Origin: Corynebacterium sp.
GTDB lineage: Bacteria; Actinomycetota; Actinomycetes; Mycobacteriales; Mycobacteriaceae
NCBI RefSeq assembly: GCF_030532715.1
Contig: NZ_JAUNKO010000007.1
Coordinates: 62,001 to 126,000 of the forward strand
Direction: 5' to 3'
DNA length: 64,000 nt
The translations under genes and the position numbers were made by a program. Below the pieces are notes generated by a model. It was not told where the DNA came from, made no database searches, and was given only the letters and a program-made list of their open reading frames with translations. Positions within the stretch are counted from its first letter, which is position 1, and each line of letters begins with the position of its first letter. Of this stretch, positions 46,301 through 54,841 are shown piece by piece.

Positions 46301-47574
46301 ACGCAAATGCCGCTGGTGCTGCTCAACCCGTTGTTGCCGCACCGGTAGCGGAGGTCATTGGGAACACCGAGGAGGATTCTCAGGATCCGGAAGCTGACAA
46401 GCCTGCCGCAGAAAATTCGGAAGCCGAGAAGCCAGCCGAGAAGCCAGCTGAGGGCGCCGCCGACAAGGCGGAAGCTCCCGCAGCGCCAAAGGATGAAGAA
46501 AAGCCAGCTGCGCCCGCGCCAGCGGCAGGCGAGCCCGCAAAGGCGCCGGTTGCTGTTGCTCCTCCGCAGATTGACGGCAACAAAGCAACCTTTACCATTC
46601 GTGAAAATAAGACCGTACAGGTGGTGTACACCAACAAGTACGAACCCCACATGGGTTCCGTGAGTGTTGTCAAGAACGTGGAAGGCGACAAGGTTGCTGC
46701 CCTGTTTAAGCAGAAGGTATTCACCTTTGACATGAAGTGCGAGGACGGTACCGTCGATATGCTTGAGGTTCGCGGCGACGGTGTTCCGGTGAACTTCAAG
46801 CGTCAGGTGCGGGTTGGTACGAAGTGCGAAGTATCAGAAAACGTTGCTCAGGCACAGGTCGCTGGCTTCGACTTGAAGGCGTCGGAGAAGCAAACCGTGG
46901 TGATTGACAAGCGCGATGTTACGGTCCCGGTGAAGTTCACGAACGAGTATCGCGCGCACACGGCGCCGTTCTCCATTGCCAAGAAGGTCGTTGGTTTGCC
47001 CTCCGAGACGGCCAAGAACCGTGAATACGTGTTCAACTTCACCTGTACCGATAACCAAAATGGGAAGGTGAAGGTCAAGGGCGATGGTGTCGCGGTTGAC
47101 GCTGGGGTGAAGGTTCGTACTGGCAGCCAGTGCACGATTTCTGAGGATGCTGGCTCTGCTGCTGTTGAAGGCTTCACATTGAAGCAGCCGGAAGCGCAGG
47201 TTGTGAAGTTCGACAAGAAGGATGAGAATATCGCCGTCGAATTTACCAACGAGTACACCCCGATCCCGGGTAAGCCGAACCCACCGGTCGAGGAACCTGA
47301 TCGTCCTGGCTTCCTGTCCTTCATTCCGTTCCTGCCGTTGCTTTTCGGTAGCGCGGGTAGCTCGAACGGCGGCAGCTCTGGCTCCAGCACGCACCCAACT
47401 GCCCCGGCAACGCCGAGCAATGGTGGCAACTCTGCAGAGCAGAAAAACGTTGCCGCACCGAAGGGTGTGCTCGCCAATACTGGTGCTTCGGTGCTCGGTA
47501 TCGGCCTGTTGGCCCTCGTGATTACTTCCGCAGGTATTTTCCTCGCGGTGCGTAGTCGGAAGAATAACGGTTAA
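43309..47574 (+). CDS. wall-anchored surface protein with seven DUF5979 repeats
   Basis: This 1421-residue protein has an N-terminal export signal (helix around 22-42, cleavage near residue 48), an adhesin-like N-terminal region (50-410) and Ig-like DUF5979 repeats of about 100 residues starting near 416, 578, 677, 781, 880, 1116 and 1218. Each repeat opens with a G-x-F-x-[VI]-x-K strand and has a YxC motif. Inside the fifth repeat is a 120-residue Pro/Ala/Glu-rich linker (about 965-1085). After a Ser/Gly/Pro stalk comes the sorting signal L1388-A-N-T-G, a hydrophobic helix and RSRKNNG. It is probably attached to peptidoglycan by a sortase that accepts LAxTG. The ligand is unknown. Start ATG 43309 has no strong ribosome site. 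Confidence 0.88.
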   Translation: MLIQSLHAAAATRGWRVVRTVMTFFVVSALIVFGTQIVVGHPANAQAQVNNPVTPQNQDANDLYITDVTLRRNGDAKGDLPLVVNDTAGVIALKWSNTFPGEVEKAPVVGKKFTVELPEVFFFYHKGVEKPPFPMQHDSGNVVGECKYIHERKVECAFNQAAVDLWTDGNREFKGKFSVWVNNAAPTDAGVTTQPITINGKKVDITLPGGPIKDQAHPGEGTQWFKSVGDVNPGSDYIGWFFRFTGEYLEQQLKANRITQEMDGKTPFTIVVEDVAEAPLYFDIERLKSVKIFTLSSRGTCTIEQAITYGARGRECGNVSEPFREATVELIHDENNIHKLGIKITAPFSKDGVYSLTNVVTTVHGNVQPDSTYVNTAKLVYQTPDGKTTDINDAYVRKANYIQKNKASVEYEQNRGFFKVQKHIDGDILAVDPATAEFEVKFKYEFPDSFTFNDWKDLAPLKNASTDVTEHGGTATFKVKPFTEGSPTMDNGKGTQVAIPFPVGTKIAVEEIIDTDAPFNHAKTQKGPLYWGEPQYTVDRDSKQDSTPGPVEFTIQKATKEKVETKVHLYNFIQNRSGTFSVKKIVSGVQGDAANGKTFKFTYECGADAGTIEVPGNGAAVAVGKDFPIGTVCKVEEQTAEIDIDGHAFTGKPPAQTVTITGAAQEIPFTNTYAPVGTFQVVKRVEGAEAADVAAHSFKFDYLCGTETGEIQAAGDGVAVPATKSFPAGTKCTITEQIAGAENLSGYTLVEQPKPVEITIGKPGEPVATAEFLNKYSRDVGSFKIRKVVSGDGDFGSDSFDIEYKCGDEAPVSVRIAGGAEHVVENIPTNTTCVVSENFESAKRAGYTPGVSISESNVKIKKGEPAVVTVTNTYSQNKGGFSISKILEGEGADLAKDKEFSFSYKCTDAKGNVVKQESQLKVKAGEVKQIADVPEFATCVVEELDGNIPNADLTTTPKFGENEGLAPVAPADDAAPADDAAPAAPANQPAGEGEAAQDANAAGAAQPVVAAPVAEVIGNTEEDSQDPEADKPAAENSEAEKPAEKPAEGAADKAEAPAAPKDEEKPAAPAPAAGEPAKAPVAVAPPQIDGNKATFTIRENKTVQVVYTNKYEPHMGSVSVVKNVEGDKVAALFKQKVFTFDMKCEDGTVDMLEVRGDGVPVNFKRQVRVGTKCEVSENVAQAQVAGFDLKASEKQTVVIDKRDVTVPVKFTNEYRAHTAPFSIAKKVVGLPSETAKNREYVFNFTCTDNQNGKVKVKGDGVAVDAGVKVRTGSQCTISEDAGSAAVEGFTLKQPEAQVVKFDKKDENIAVEFTNEYTPIPGKPNPPVEEPDRPGFLSFIPFLPLLFGSAGSSNGGSSGSSTHPTAPATPSNGGNSAEQKNVAAPKGVLANTGASVLGIGLLALVITSAGIFLAVRSRKNNG

Positions 47575-47607
47575 ACGCGGCGCCTAAGCCACGTTCAACC
47601 AAGAGAG

Positions 47608-47639
47608 CCCCAGATGGTAGCAACCATCTGGGGTTTCTT
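47608..47639 (+). terminator. intrinsic terminator after the first surface protein
   Basis: CCCCAGATGGT and ACCATCTGGGG form an 11-bp perfect stem around AGCA, followed by TTTCTT. Confidence 0.85.
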
Positions 47640-47727
47640 GTGCGCGATCGTCGGTCCACGAAACCCTAGTCAGGCAGATTCAACACGTGGGGGTGCTGGA
47701 CTCGGTGTTTCCGCAGGAGCGTGAAAT

Positions 47728-47780
47728 GGCCGTGTTAGATCTGCCTGAGGCAGATCCGCCCAGGCCCATGGTTTGAAAAC
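47728..47780. repeat. dispersed intergenic repeat, copy B, with perfect palindrome
   Basis: It contains the perfect inverted repeat GATCTGCC-TGA-GGCAGATC at 47738-47756 and ends in GGTTTGAAAAC, like copy A at 27272-27342. A further CAGGCAGATT lies at about 47671. The surrounding gap 47640-48081 shows no gene; its last part should hold the promoter of the second surface protein. Confidence 0.55.
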
Positions 47781-48081
47781 TTTAAACTGTACGCGGGACG
47801 TTCGGGATGCGGCGCGCACGCAAAAGTATTGCTGAGCCAGTATCGGCAACCGTTTCCACTGCTCAGTGAATAAAAATCCTGCTCTTAGGATGGATGATTA
47901 TGTGAGGGGTTGGCGCACGGGGGTGTTTTAGTTCGGAATATATCATTAATACCCAGGCGTTTTGTCGATGTCCCACCACTTAACCAGCGCACAAGATAAG
48001 TATCAAATAAGCGTCTTGCTAAGCGTCCTCTTAATGTGGCCAAATAGAAAGATAACAAATTGAGCGCAAGAGGACTGCACA

Positions 48082-51000
48082 GTGAAACGTTTTCGAAGTT
48101 TGTGGCAGCTACCAGCTACGGTGGTGGCTGCCTTAGGACTAGCAATCGGCGGGGCGCCTCCAATAGCCGCGGCGCCAAACGGGCAACCTGCCACGGCCCA
48201 AGAGGTCACGTCAACCACAGCCACATCTGAGGCTGCGACGTCTACAACCGCCACCACGAGCACGAAGGCGGAGTCGGAACCGGTCGAGGAGCCAGCTGAG
48301 TTGCGCCAAAACGCCGCGCCGCAACCGGGCGCGGGCGGGCTGCACTTGGATTATTCGGTGAAGGTGTTATCTGACGGCACCCCCAATTTCGATGGCGACG
48401 ATTCCGCAGGTAATGACTCCGGCCCCAACAACGGAATCGTGCGAGTCAACGATACGGTGACGTATCGGTTGAACTTCTCGGTCAACGAGGGCGTGGGGAT
48501 GAACTCCACGTTCACGTTGTCGCTTCCCAAGGGGATGGAATTCGATTCGCTGCCGAGTGTGTGTCTCGCCGGCAGCGGGATCACACCATCGAGTGCGGGC
48601 GAGCCGAGCTTGCCACTGAGCGCTGGGAGCGTCAATGAGCTCAGCGAGCAAACGCTGACTTGTAATGTTGGCACCCTTGAAAGTGATTCCAAGGTCCTTG
48701 ACATCACGGCCAAGGTGCTTGGTTATGTGCACAATGGTGCCGAATTAACACCAACCAGCGCCACGTTCAAAGTGGACGGTGCCCCCGAATACGTTGTCCC
48801 CGCGGATGAACTTCCGGAAGTCACGGCGTCGGCAAGCCTGAAGTGGGACATCTCCATGAACTCCATCGCGTTGGAGGAGAACACAGGCTACTTCTATGGC
48901 CCGGCCACGGAACCTTGCCCCTGGGACAACGCGCGCGTGTGCAAGCGTTCGGGGCTTAATTTGCTGGTCAGCGCGCCGACGAACGGTAAAGGTGCGATGC
49001 CTGCGATCGGCGACTTCACCGCTACGGCGGATCTTTCGTTCGCCACGATGTACCCGCACCTAACGCCCGAGCAGCTGCAACAATTGAACGCCGACAAGGA
49101 TAAGTACGGTTCGCGGATCGTGTACACGGGCGGGTTTTATAGTGCCCCCGGCCCAAAAGTTGGCGCAACAGGCGTTGGAGCTACGACCACGCCGGCGAAT
49201 TCCGTACGGGATTCTGGCGAGATAAGTTTTGATAAAAACAACCTTGCGGAACCCGTGGAATTCCGTATCAGCGGCGCGGACATGTCGTTGCGCAGTTATC
49301 CATCCCACGCGCTTCGCCCGGATAACACGCCGATACCCGGCAATAGGGCCTACGCCGTGTCGCACTATTTCAGCGTGTATACGCCAGTGGATACGATCCG
49401 GGATTTCGGCACGGAAGCGGGCGGTGTGCGAACCCTGCCTACGACGTATCGGTATACCACCCTGGACATGCAGGGTTTTACCGGCAACGATCAGCTCAAC
49501 CTTGCCGGGCAAGACTCGTTTAATGATTACCGCACCGCCACCCCAAACATTGGCCGCAGCGGCTCCTTGAACAAGGCGTTTACGGGTGTGCCGGGGGCGG
49601 AGCGCAACATGACGCCGACCGAGTTTGCTCCGGGGTACGTGGCGCGCGGCGAAGGCCCACCCGGTGGTGCGACAATCCGCAGTGGTGGTATTACCGTGGC
49701 GCCGAGCCAAGAGGTGCTCTCCCAGCTGTTGGTGACGGGTTCCCGCCCGGATTATCCGGTAGATCAAACCGTCGTGTTGTGTGACTCCTGGGACAACAGC
49801 CGTTTGCACCTGCATTCGAAAGACGTTCCGGCGAGCGCGCACGCGGGTGCGCATTTCCAATCGCTACCTTCCCAGGGTGCTCCGGTGTGGGTTTCCGGCT
49901 ACAACAACGTTAAGCAAGGCGACGGTACGCGGTGGGCGACGTCGGCAGCTGAGACGCCGAAGCTTACCGTGCAGTACTCGGCTACTCCCGGCGGTGGGGG
50001 GAAGACTTCCCAGTGTGGCGACGATTCCGGCCCCTGGTACGATGACCCCGCTGCTGTCCCGGGTAACGACGCCGCGCAACTCGCCAACGGCATTTACACC
50101 GGCGTGGCCCGTGTGCGCGTGCATGCCGTCGTGCCGGCGCCGGTGGCCAATTCGGCTGCTGTTGGCAACGGCGTTGTGCTGGTAGTGAGCTTGAACCATC
50201 GAGTTGCGGAAACCAACAACAATGTTGGCGATATCGTTCCGAACTGGGCTGCTATCAAGCTGATCGAGGGCGAGGTACCGGAGCTTCATGCCGCGATTCA
50301 AAACGCTTCCGCTTGGTCAAATTCCGGGTACAGACCGGAGGGCCATGAAGGTTCCCCCGGCGACCGCCTGATCATCGCGCTGGCGCAGGCCCGCGTGGAT
50401 AAGAAGGTTCGCCGCGGCACCGAAGGCGAGTTTACTGACACTCCGCCTCAGGTCAATGGCGGCGGTAATGTTGACAGTGCTACCGGCAATATCCTGCCTC
50501 CCGACACCGTGCAATTCCGACTCACCCCGTCCCTCACCTCGGGTGCGCTTACCACTGGTATTCGCAAGGAATATTGGGTGGAGGATTGCTTACCTACCTC
50601 GCTTGATTTCGAAAGCGCTGAGCCCCGGCCGGCCCTTGTGCAAAAGATCACCAGGAAGGACGGCTCCGATACCGAAGTGGTCATGCCGGACGGTGCGAAA
50701 ATCACCGGCTGCAAGGCCGATGAAACCTATGTTCGCTGGGTGTATCCGCAGCAAGAGGTCAACCGGCCTATTGAGCCGATCATCGTGACCACTAAGGTCT
50801 CGCCGCTCGCCCAGGCCGGTGTGTACAAGAACACGGTGTTGGTGTGGGCGGACGGTGACCAGAGCGACGTCAAACAACGGCTCGATTCTGCCGAGGTGCA
50901 GATCAACAACCTTGCCGGAATCAAGCTGGACAAGATCGCCCTCACCCCCGAAGTGCAGCTGAACCGCCCAGGCCAGCAGCATCACGAGCTCAACAAGTGG

Positions 51001-54000
51001 CAAGTTTCTCTGGTGAACACGGTGCCCAAGGGCGACGATGCCCCGGTGGAAGACCCCGACATCATCGACGTGTTGCCTAAGCATGGCGTGGCCGACTCCA
51101 ATTTCAGCGGCTCGTTTACTTTCGTCTCCGCCAAGGTTGTCAATGGTGGGGGCAACGTGCGGATCCTGTACACCAAGGACCCCAACGTGAAGCTCGACCC
51201 GCGCGACCAGGGTGACACCGTGTGGTGCGACGCGCCAACGAGCGACGGCGCCGGTTGCCCCAAGGAATTGGGCGAGGTCACGGCTCTGCGTATCCAACGC
51301 CCCGGAAAGTTCGACAGCTCGGATAAGATCTCCGTGGAAATCGCCATGAAGGGCGAGGGGAACGCCAAGGGCGACGTGTATGTGAACCGCGCGTTTGCGG
51401 TGGCCAAGGGGCTGCAATTCCCGGTCGGCCCCATTGCGCGCCCCGAACGAGTCATCGAATCCTCGATCGGCGATTACGCCTGGTGGGACACCAACCGGAA
51501 CGGCATCCAAGACGAGATCGGTGGCGCCCCGGAGCCACCGGCCGCTGACGTCAAGGTCAAGCTGGAAGGCACCGACGATCTTGGTAACAAGGTCGTGCTG
51601 GAGACGGTCACCAACGCCGCTGGCCGCTACCTGTTCCCGCAGCTGCGCGCCTCCGACGCGAACGGCTACACCATTACCTTCGCGGGCAAGGGCAAGCTGA
51701 CCAGGAAGCAAGCCCCCGGCGCAACCCCGGACAACGATTCGAATGCGGATCCGGATACGGGAGTAGCTGATCCGGTGGTCTTGCCCGCCAACACAGAAAA
51801 CCTTTCCGTCGATGCCGGATTTACCGCCACCGGCAGCCTCGTGCTGACGAAGCTGTTGCGCGGGCAGGGCGTCGATACGTACGCTCCGGGCGACGAATTT
51901 GAGTTCGATGTGCGCTGCACCTTGGATGGCAAGGAAGTGTTGCAAAAGATTGTTACGCTGACCGCGCCGAAGGATAAAACCGAGATCACGGCCGATCCGA
52001 TCGTGGATATCCCAGTAGGTGCGATCTGTACCGTCTCGGAAATCAAGGGCGGCAACTCCGACCCCGGAAACCTGCCCAGCACCAGCGTGGAAATTGGGTT
52101 CGATGCCAAGACGGGTACCGGCAACGAGGAACACATCGCACTGACGAACAATTATTCGGCAGGTGTGATTCGGTTGGCGAAGAAGCTGGCCGGCGAGCCC
52201 GCAGCCATCGAAGACGCGAAGACCCGCAATTTTGTTTTCGACGTCACCTGCAAACTCGCCGCGGACCAACCGCCGGTGCTGCACGTGCAAGGCGTGACCA
52301 TTACTGGTGAAAACACCGTGGAAGTGAAGGCTGAGAACGGCAGCCCGGCGAAGCTGCCCAAGGGCGCGAAGTGTTGGGCGACCGAAACTGACGCTGCGGG
52401 CGCAATCGCAACGGCTATCGATCATCACGATTTCGATTCCGGCGCCCTTGTCGACCCGGCCAATCCGGACGAACTCGCCGAAATTACCATCACCGCGACG
52501 AACACCGTGGAAAAACCGCGCGTGCCGTTGAAGGTTGCCAAGGTGCTTGTGGCGAACGGTTCGACTGGGAGCGACGAGTTCGGGATCAACTACCTCTGTT
52601 CCGCGCCAGGGCGCGACGATGCCGGTGCGGAAGTCCCCGCTGAGGGCTCCGTCAAGGTCATGGCGGGCAACGACGTCACCGTCGGTAATTTCCCGGTGGG
52701 CACAGATTGCGAACTCACCGCCGAAACGCCTCAGGATCGCAAAGGCTATACGCTGCACGTCGACCTCGGCGATCGCGTCCAAGTGGCGGCGCCCGGCGTA
52801 ACCCTCGTGGCCACCAATACCTATACGCGCGACCTCGGCGCTTTCGAGGTAGCCAAGGTTATCGGCGGCGACGATGCCGACGCGGTGAAGGACAAGAAGT
52901 TCCTTGTCAACTACAAGTGCGTTGACCCCAATGGTGGCGATGAGATGTCTGGAACCGTGCCTGTTTCCCAAGCGGGTGGCCCGGCACGCGTCGCGGGTAT
53001 ACCCACCGGTTGGGAATGCACCGTGAGCGAGGACGAGGCGTCCGCGGAGCGCCCCCACTACACGCACACCAAGCGTGACGTGACCCCCGCAACGTTTACC
53101 GTTGCCGATGCGCACAATGCGGTAGCGGTGACGGTGACCAACGAGTACTCCCGCGACCACGGCAGCTTCAAAGTGACCAAGAAGGTCACTGGCGACGACG
53201 CTGCAACCTTCCGCGACAAGGTGTTTAAGGTGAACTACACCTGCGGCGACCAGACTGGCGTCATCGACGTTAAGGGCGACGGCGTCGCAGTCCCCGGCCC
53301 GCGGGTACCCACGGGTACGACTTGTACCCTGGCTGAAGATCTCGGCTCGGCAGCAGTGGACAATTACGCTGTCGCCCCGATGGTAACCCCCGCCGCGTTC
53401 GTGATCGCAGAGAAGGACGCAGTGACCGCGGTAGAGGTGACCAACGAATATAAGCGCGACAAAGGCGGATTGGCGCTGACTAAGCAAGTCACCGGCGACG
53501 CCGCGACCCAAGCGCCGAAGGAGTTCACCTTCGAATACACCTGCACCGGATTCCCCGCCGGCGAAACACGCAAGGCCAAGGTAACTCCGGGCAAGGTCAC
53601 CCAAATCACCGATCTGCCCACCGGTACCTGCACCGTAACGGAATCAGCCGCCAACGTCGCTGGCACTGACCTCGTTACCCAGCTCAGTGTCAATGGTGGC
53701 GATGCGGTTGCCGGAAACAGTGTTGAGGTGAACGTCGAAAAGCAACAAACGGTGAGTGTGCACGCGGTGAATGATTACACTGCACACCGCGCATCGTTCG
53801 AAATCACCAAGGTTGTCGAAGCCGACGTAGACCCGGCGGACATCATCGCCAACAACGTCTACGAATTCACCTACCGGTGTGAAGGCAACGGTCAGCACGA
53901 AGGCAACCTCTACGTCCGTGCCGACGGCAAACCTGTCGCCTCGCCGGCGCTTCCGGTGGGAAGCAAATGCACCGTCGCCGAGGTGGCCGGTTCCGCAGCC

Positions 54001-54624
54001 GAGGCCGGATTCGACGTGGAAACCCCCAAGCCTTTCGAATTCACACTCGGTGAGAAAGACACCGTGCACAAGATCGATGCGGTGAACAAATACACCAAGC
54101 ATCGCGGCACGTTCTCCCTAGCCAAGGTGGTTAACACCCCGGTAGATATCGGGGACATGTCCTACACCTTCGGTTACGAATGCACCGATGGTACCAAGGG
54201 CGAGTTGGTGATCCCCGGTGACGGAACGGCTGTGGAATCCAACGCCAACATCCAAGTAGGGGCTAGCTGCCGGGTGTGGGAAGACGTTGACAAGGCGCAA
54301 CGCCCAGGGTTGTTGCTGCGGCCCGCCGGTGAAATGACCTTCACCATTGAAACGAAGGGGCAGCACGTAGCGCTCACGGCGGTAAACACCTACACCCCGC
54401 CGGTGATCCCGCTGATCCCATTGATTCCGATCGTGCCACCGCTCAACCCCGTGGTGCCCGGTCAACCAACCCCGCCCGCGAACGGAAACGTTCTTACGCA
54501 GATTGTGGAAAAGGGCAGCCAGCTGGCCAAGACCGGCGTGAGCGGGATGGTTTTGCCACTCGCCGGATTCGCATTGGTCCTTATCGCAGGAGGTGCACTG
54601 CTGATACGTCGTAAAAAGGGCTAG
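48082..54624 (+). CDS. giant wall-anchored surface protein with SdrD-B-like domain and eight DUF5979 repeats
   Basis: This 2180-residue protein starts at GTG 48082 (AGAGGA upstream). It has a signal peptide ending near residue 31 (PPIAAA), a Thr/Ala-rich stretch, then a large N-terminal adhesin-like region to about 1120. A SdrD B-like domain follows (DYAWWDTNRNGIQDE, about 1128-1250, with a Ca-loop-like DxNxNGxxD). DUF5979 repeats begin near 1251, 1361, 1481, 1586, 1694, 1795, 1904 and 2009. A Pro-rich stalk precedes L2148-A-K-T-G, a membrane helix and RRKKG. It is in tandem with the first surface protein, from which the repeat part is paralogous. Ligand unknown; adhesion or pilus-like function is inferred. 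Confidence 0.88.
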   Translation: MKRFRSLWQLPATVVAALGLAIGGAPPIAAAPNGQPATAQEVTSTTATSEAATSTTATTSTKAESEPVEEPAELRQNAAPQPGAGGLHLDYSVKVLSDGTPNFDGDDSAGNDSGPNNGIVRVNDTVTYRLNFSVNEGVGMNSTFTLSLPKGMEFDSLPSVCLAGSGITPSSAGEPSLPLSAGSVNELSEQTLTCNVGTLESDSKVLDITAKVLGYVHNGAELTPTSATFKVDGAPEYVVPADELPEVTASASLKWDISMNSIALEENTGYFYGPATEPCPWDNARVCKRSGLNLLVSAPTNGKGAMPAIGDFTATADLSFATMYPHLTPEQLQQLNADKDKYGSRIVYTGGFYSAPGPKVGATGVGATTTPANSVRDSGEISFDKNNLAEPVEFRISGADMSLRSYPSHALRPDNTPIPGNRAYAVSHYFSVYTPVDTIRDFGTEAGGVRTLPTTYRYTTLDMQGFTGNDQLNLAGQDSFNDYRTATPNIGRSGSLNKAFTGVPGAERNMTPTEFAPGYVARGEGPPGGATIRSGGITVAPSQEVLSQLLVTGSRPDYPVDQTVVLCDSWDNSRLHLHSKDVPASAHAGAHFQSLPSQGAPVWVSGYNNVKQGDGTRWATSAAETPKLTVQYSATPGGGGKTSQCGDDSGPWYDDPAAVPGNDAAQLANGIYTGVARVRVHAVVPAPVANSAAVGNGVVLVVSLNHRVAETNNNVGDIVPNWAAIKLIEGEVPELHAAIQNASAWSNSGYRPEGHEGSPGDRLIIALAQARVDKKVRRGTEGEFTDTPPQVNGGGNVDSATGNILPPDTVQFRLTPSLTSGALTTGIRKEYWVEDCLPTSLDFESAEPRPALVQKITRKDGSDTEVVMPDGAKITGCKADETYVRWVYPQQEVNRPIEPIIVTTKVSPLAQAGVYKNTVLVWADGDQSDVKQRLDSAEVQINNLAGIKLDKIALTPEVQLNRPGQQHHELNKWQVSLVNTVPKGDDAPVEDPDIIDVLPKHGVADSNFSGSFTFVSAKVVNGGGNVRILYTKDPNVKLDPRDQGDTVWCDAPTSDGAGCPKELGEVTALRIQRPGKFDSSDKISVEIAMKGEGNAKGDVYVNRAFAVAKGLQFPVGPIARPERVIESSIGDYAWWDTNRNGIQDEIGGAPEPPAADVKVKLEGTDDLGNKVVLETVTNAAGRYLFPQLRASDANGYTITFAGKGKLTRKQAPGATPDNDSNADPDTGVADPVVLPANTENLSVDAGFTATGSLVLTKLLRGQGVDTYAPGDEFEFDVRCTLDGKEVLQKIVTLTAPKDKTEITADPIVDIPVGAICTVSEIKGGNSDPGNLPSTSVEIGFDAKTGTGNEEHIALTNNYSAGVIRLAKKLAGEPAAIEDAKTRNFVFDVTCKLAADQPPVLHVQGVTITGENTVEVKAENGSPAKLPKGAKCWATETDAAGAIATAIDHHDFDSGALVDPANPDELAEITITATNTVEKPRVPLKVAKVLVANGSTGSDEFGINYLCSAPGRDDAGAEVPAEGSVKVMAGNDVTVGNFPVGTDCELTAETPQDRKGYTLHVDLGDRVQVAAPGVTLVATNTYTRDLGAFEVAKVIGGDDADAVKDKKFLVNYKCVDPNGGDEMSGTVPVSQAGGPARVAGIPTGWECTVSEDEASAERPHYTHTKRDVTPATFTVADAHNAVAVTVTNEYSRDHGSFKVTKKVTGDDAATFRDKVFKVNYTCGDQTGVIDVKGDGVAVPGPRVPTGTTCTLAEDLGSAAVDNYAVAPMVTPAAFVIAEKDAVTAVEVTNEYKRDKGGLALTKQVTGDAATQAPKEFTFEYTCTGFPAGETRKAKVTPGKVTQITDLPTGTCTVTESAANVAGTDLVTQLSVNGGDAVAGNSVEVNVEKQQTVSVHAVNDYTAHRASFEITKVVEADVDPADIIANNVYEFTYRCEGNGQHEGNLYVRADGKPVASPALPVGSKCTVAEVAGSAAEAGFDVETPKPFEFTLGEKDTVHKIDAVNKYTKHRGTFSLAKVVNTPVDIGDMSYTFGYECTDGTKGELVIPGDGTAVESNANIQVGASCRVWEDVDKAQRPGLLLRPAGEMTFTIETKGQHVALTAVNTYTPPVIPLIPLIPIVPPLNPVVPGQPTPPANGNVLTQIVEKGSQLAKTGVSGMVLPLAGFALVLIAGGALLIRRKKG

Positions 54625-54672
54625 CGCATACGCTAGCGACCTTGTTGGTGGCTAGCAGGATTCGTTGGTGAG

Positions 54673-54710
54673 AAGCGTCGGCCATTCGCGTCGGCGCTTT
54701 TCGCATTTTT
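54673..54710 (+). terminator. intrinsic terminator after the giant surface protein
   Basis: A 10-bp stem with two wobble pairs (AAGCGTCGGC with GTCGGCGCTT) around a 7-nt loop, followed by TTCGCATTTTT. Confidence 0.7.
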
Positions 54711-54803
54711 GCAGTACGTCGAGCTATGCAGGCTACGGAGTTTTCGCCTAGCCCCGCCGCCCGAAAAATCCGGCAATATGTGGCGCAAGTCTCACTCCAT
54801 ACA

Positions 54804-54827
54804 GTACGATGTGCTTACAAATCGTAC
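54804..54827. promoter_or_regulatory. 24-bp palindromic operator, site 1 (thiolase promoter)
   Basis: GTACGAT and ATCGTAC are exact inverted arms around a 10-bp centre. It ends 14 bp before the thiolase GTG and overlaps the possible -10 boxes. The same 24-bp design recurs at 59778 and 60515, next to the TetR gene. Confidence 0.7.
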
Positions 54828-54841
54828 ATTTAGGAGGTTCC

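Noticed and set aside
50590..53604. 1004-codon open frame antisense to the giant surface protein
   Set aside because: It mirrors the third-position GC bias of the real gene, has no recognisable domains and no start signals; the + strand frame has signal peptide, repeats and sorting signal.
44550..54400. Regularly spaced repeats that might suggest a CRISPR array or tandem DNA repeats
   Set aside because: Period is about 300 bp, similarity is at protein level and the frame is coding; these are DUF5979 domains. No CRISPR-like direct repeats were seen anywhere.
54778..54798. GlxR site before the thiolase operator
   Set aside because: The TGTG and TCAC halves are two bases too far apart for the 16-bp consensus, so it is mentioned only as a relative of the site at 60541.
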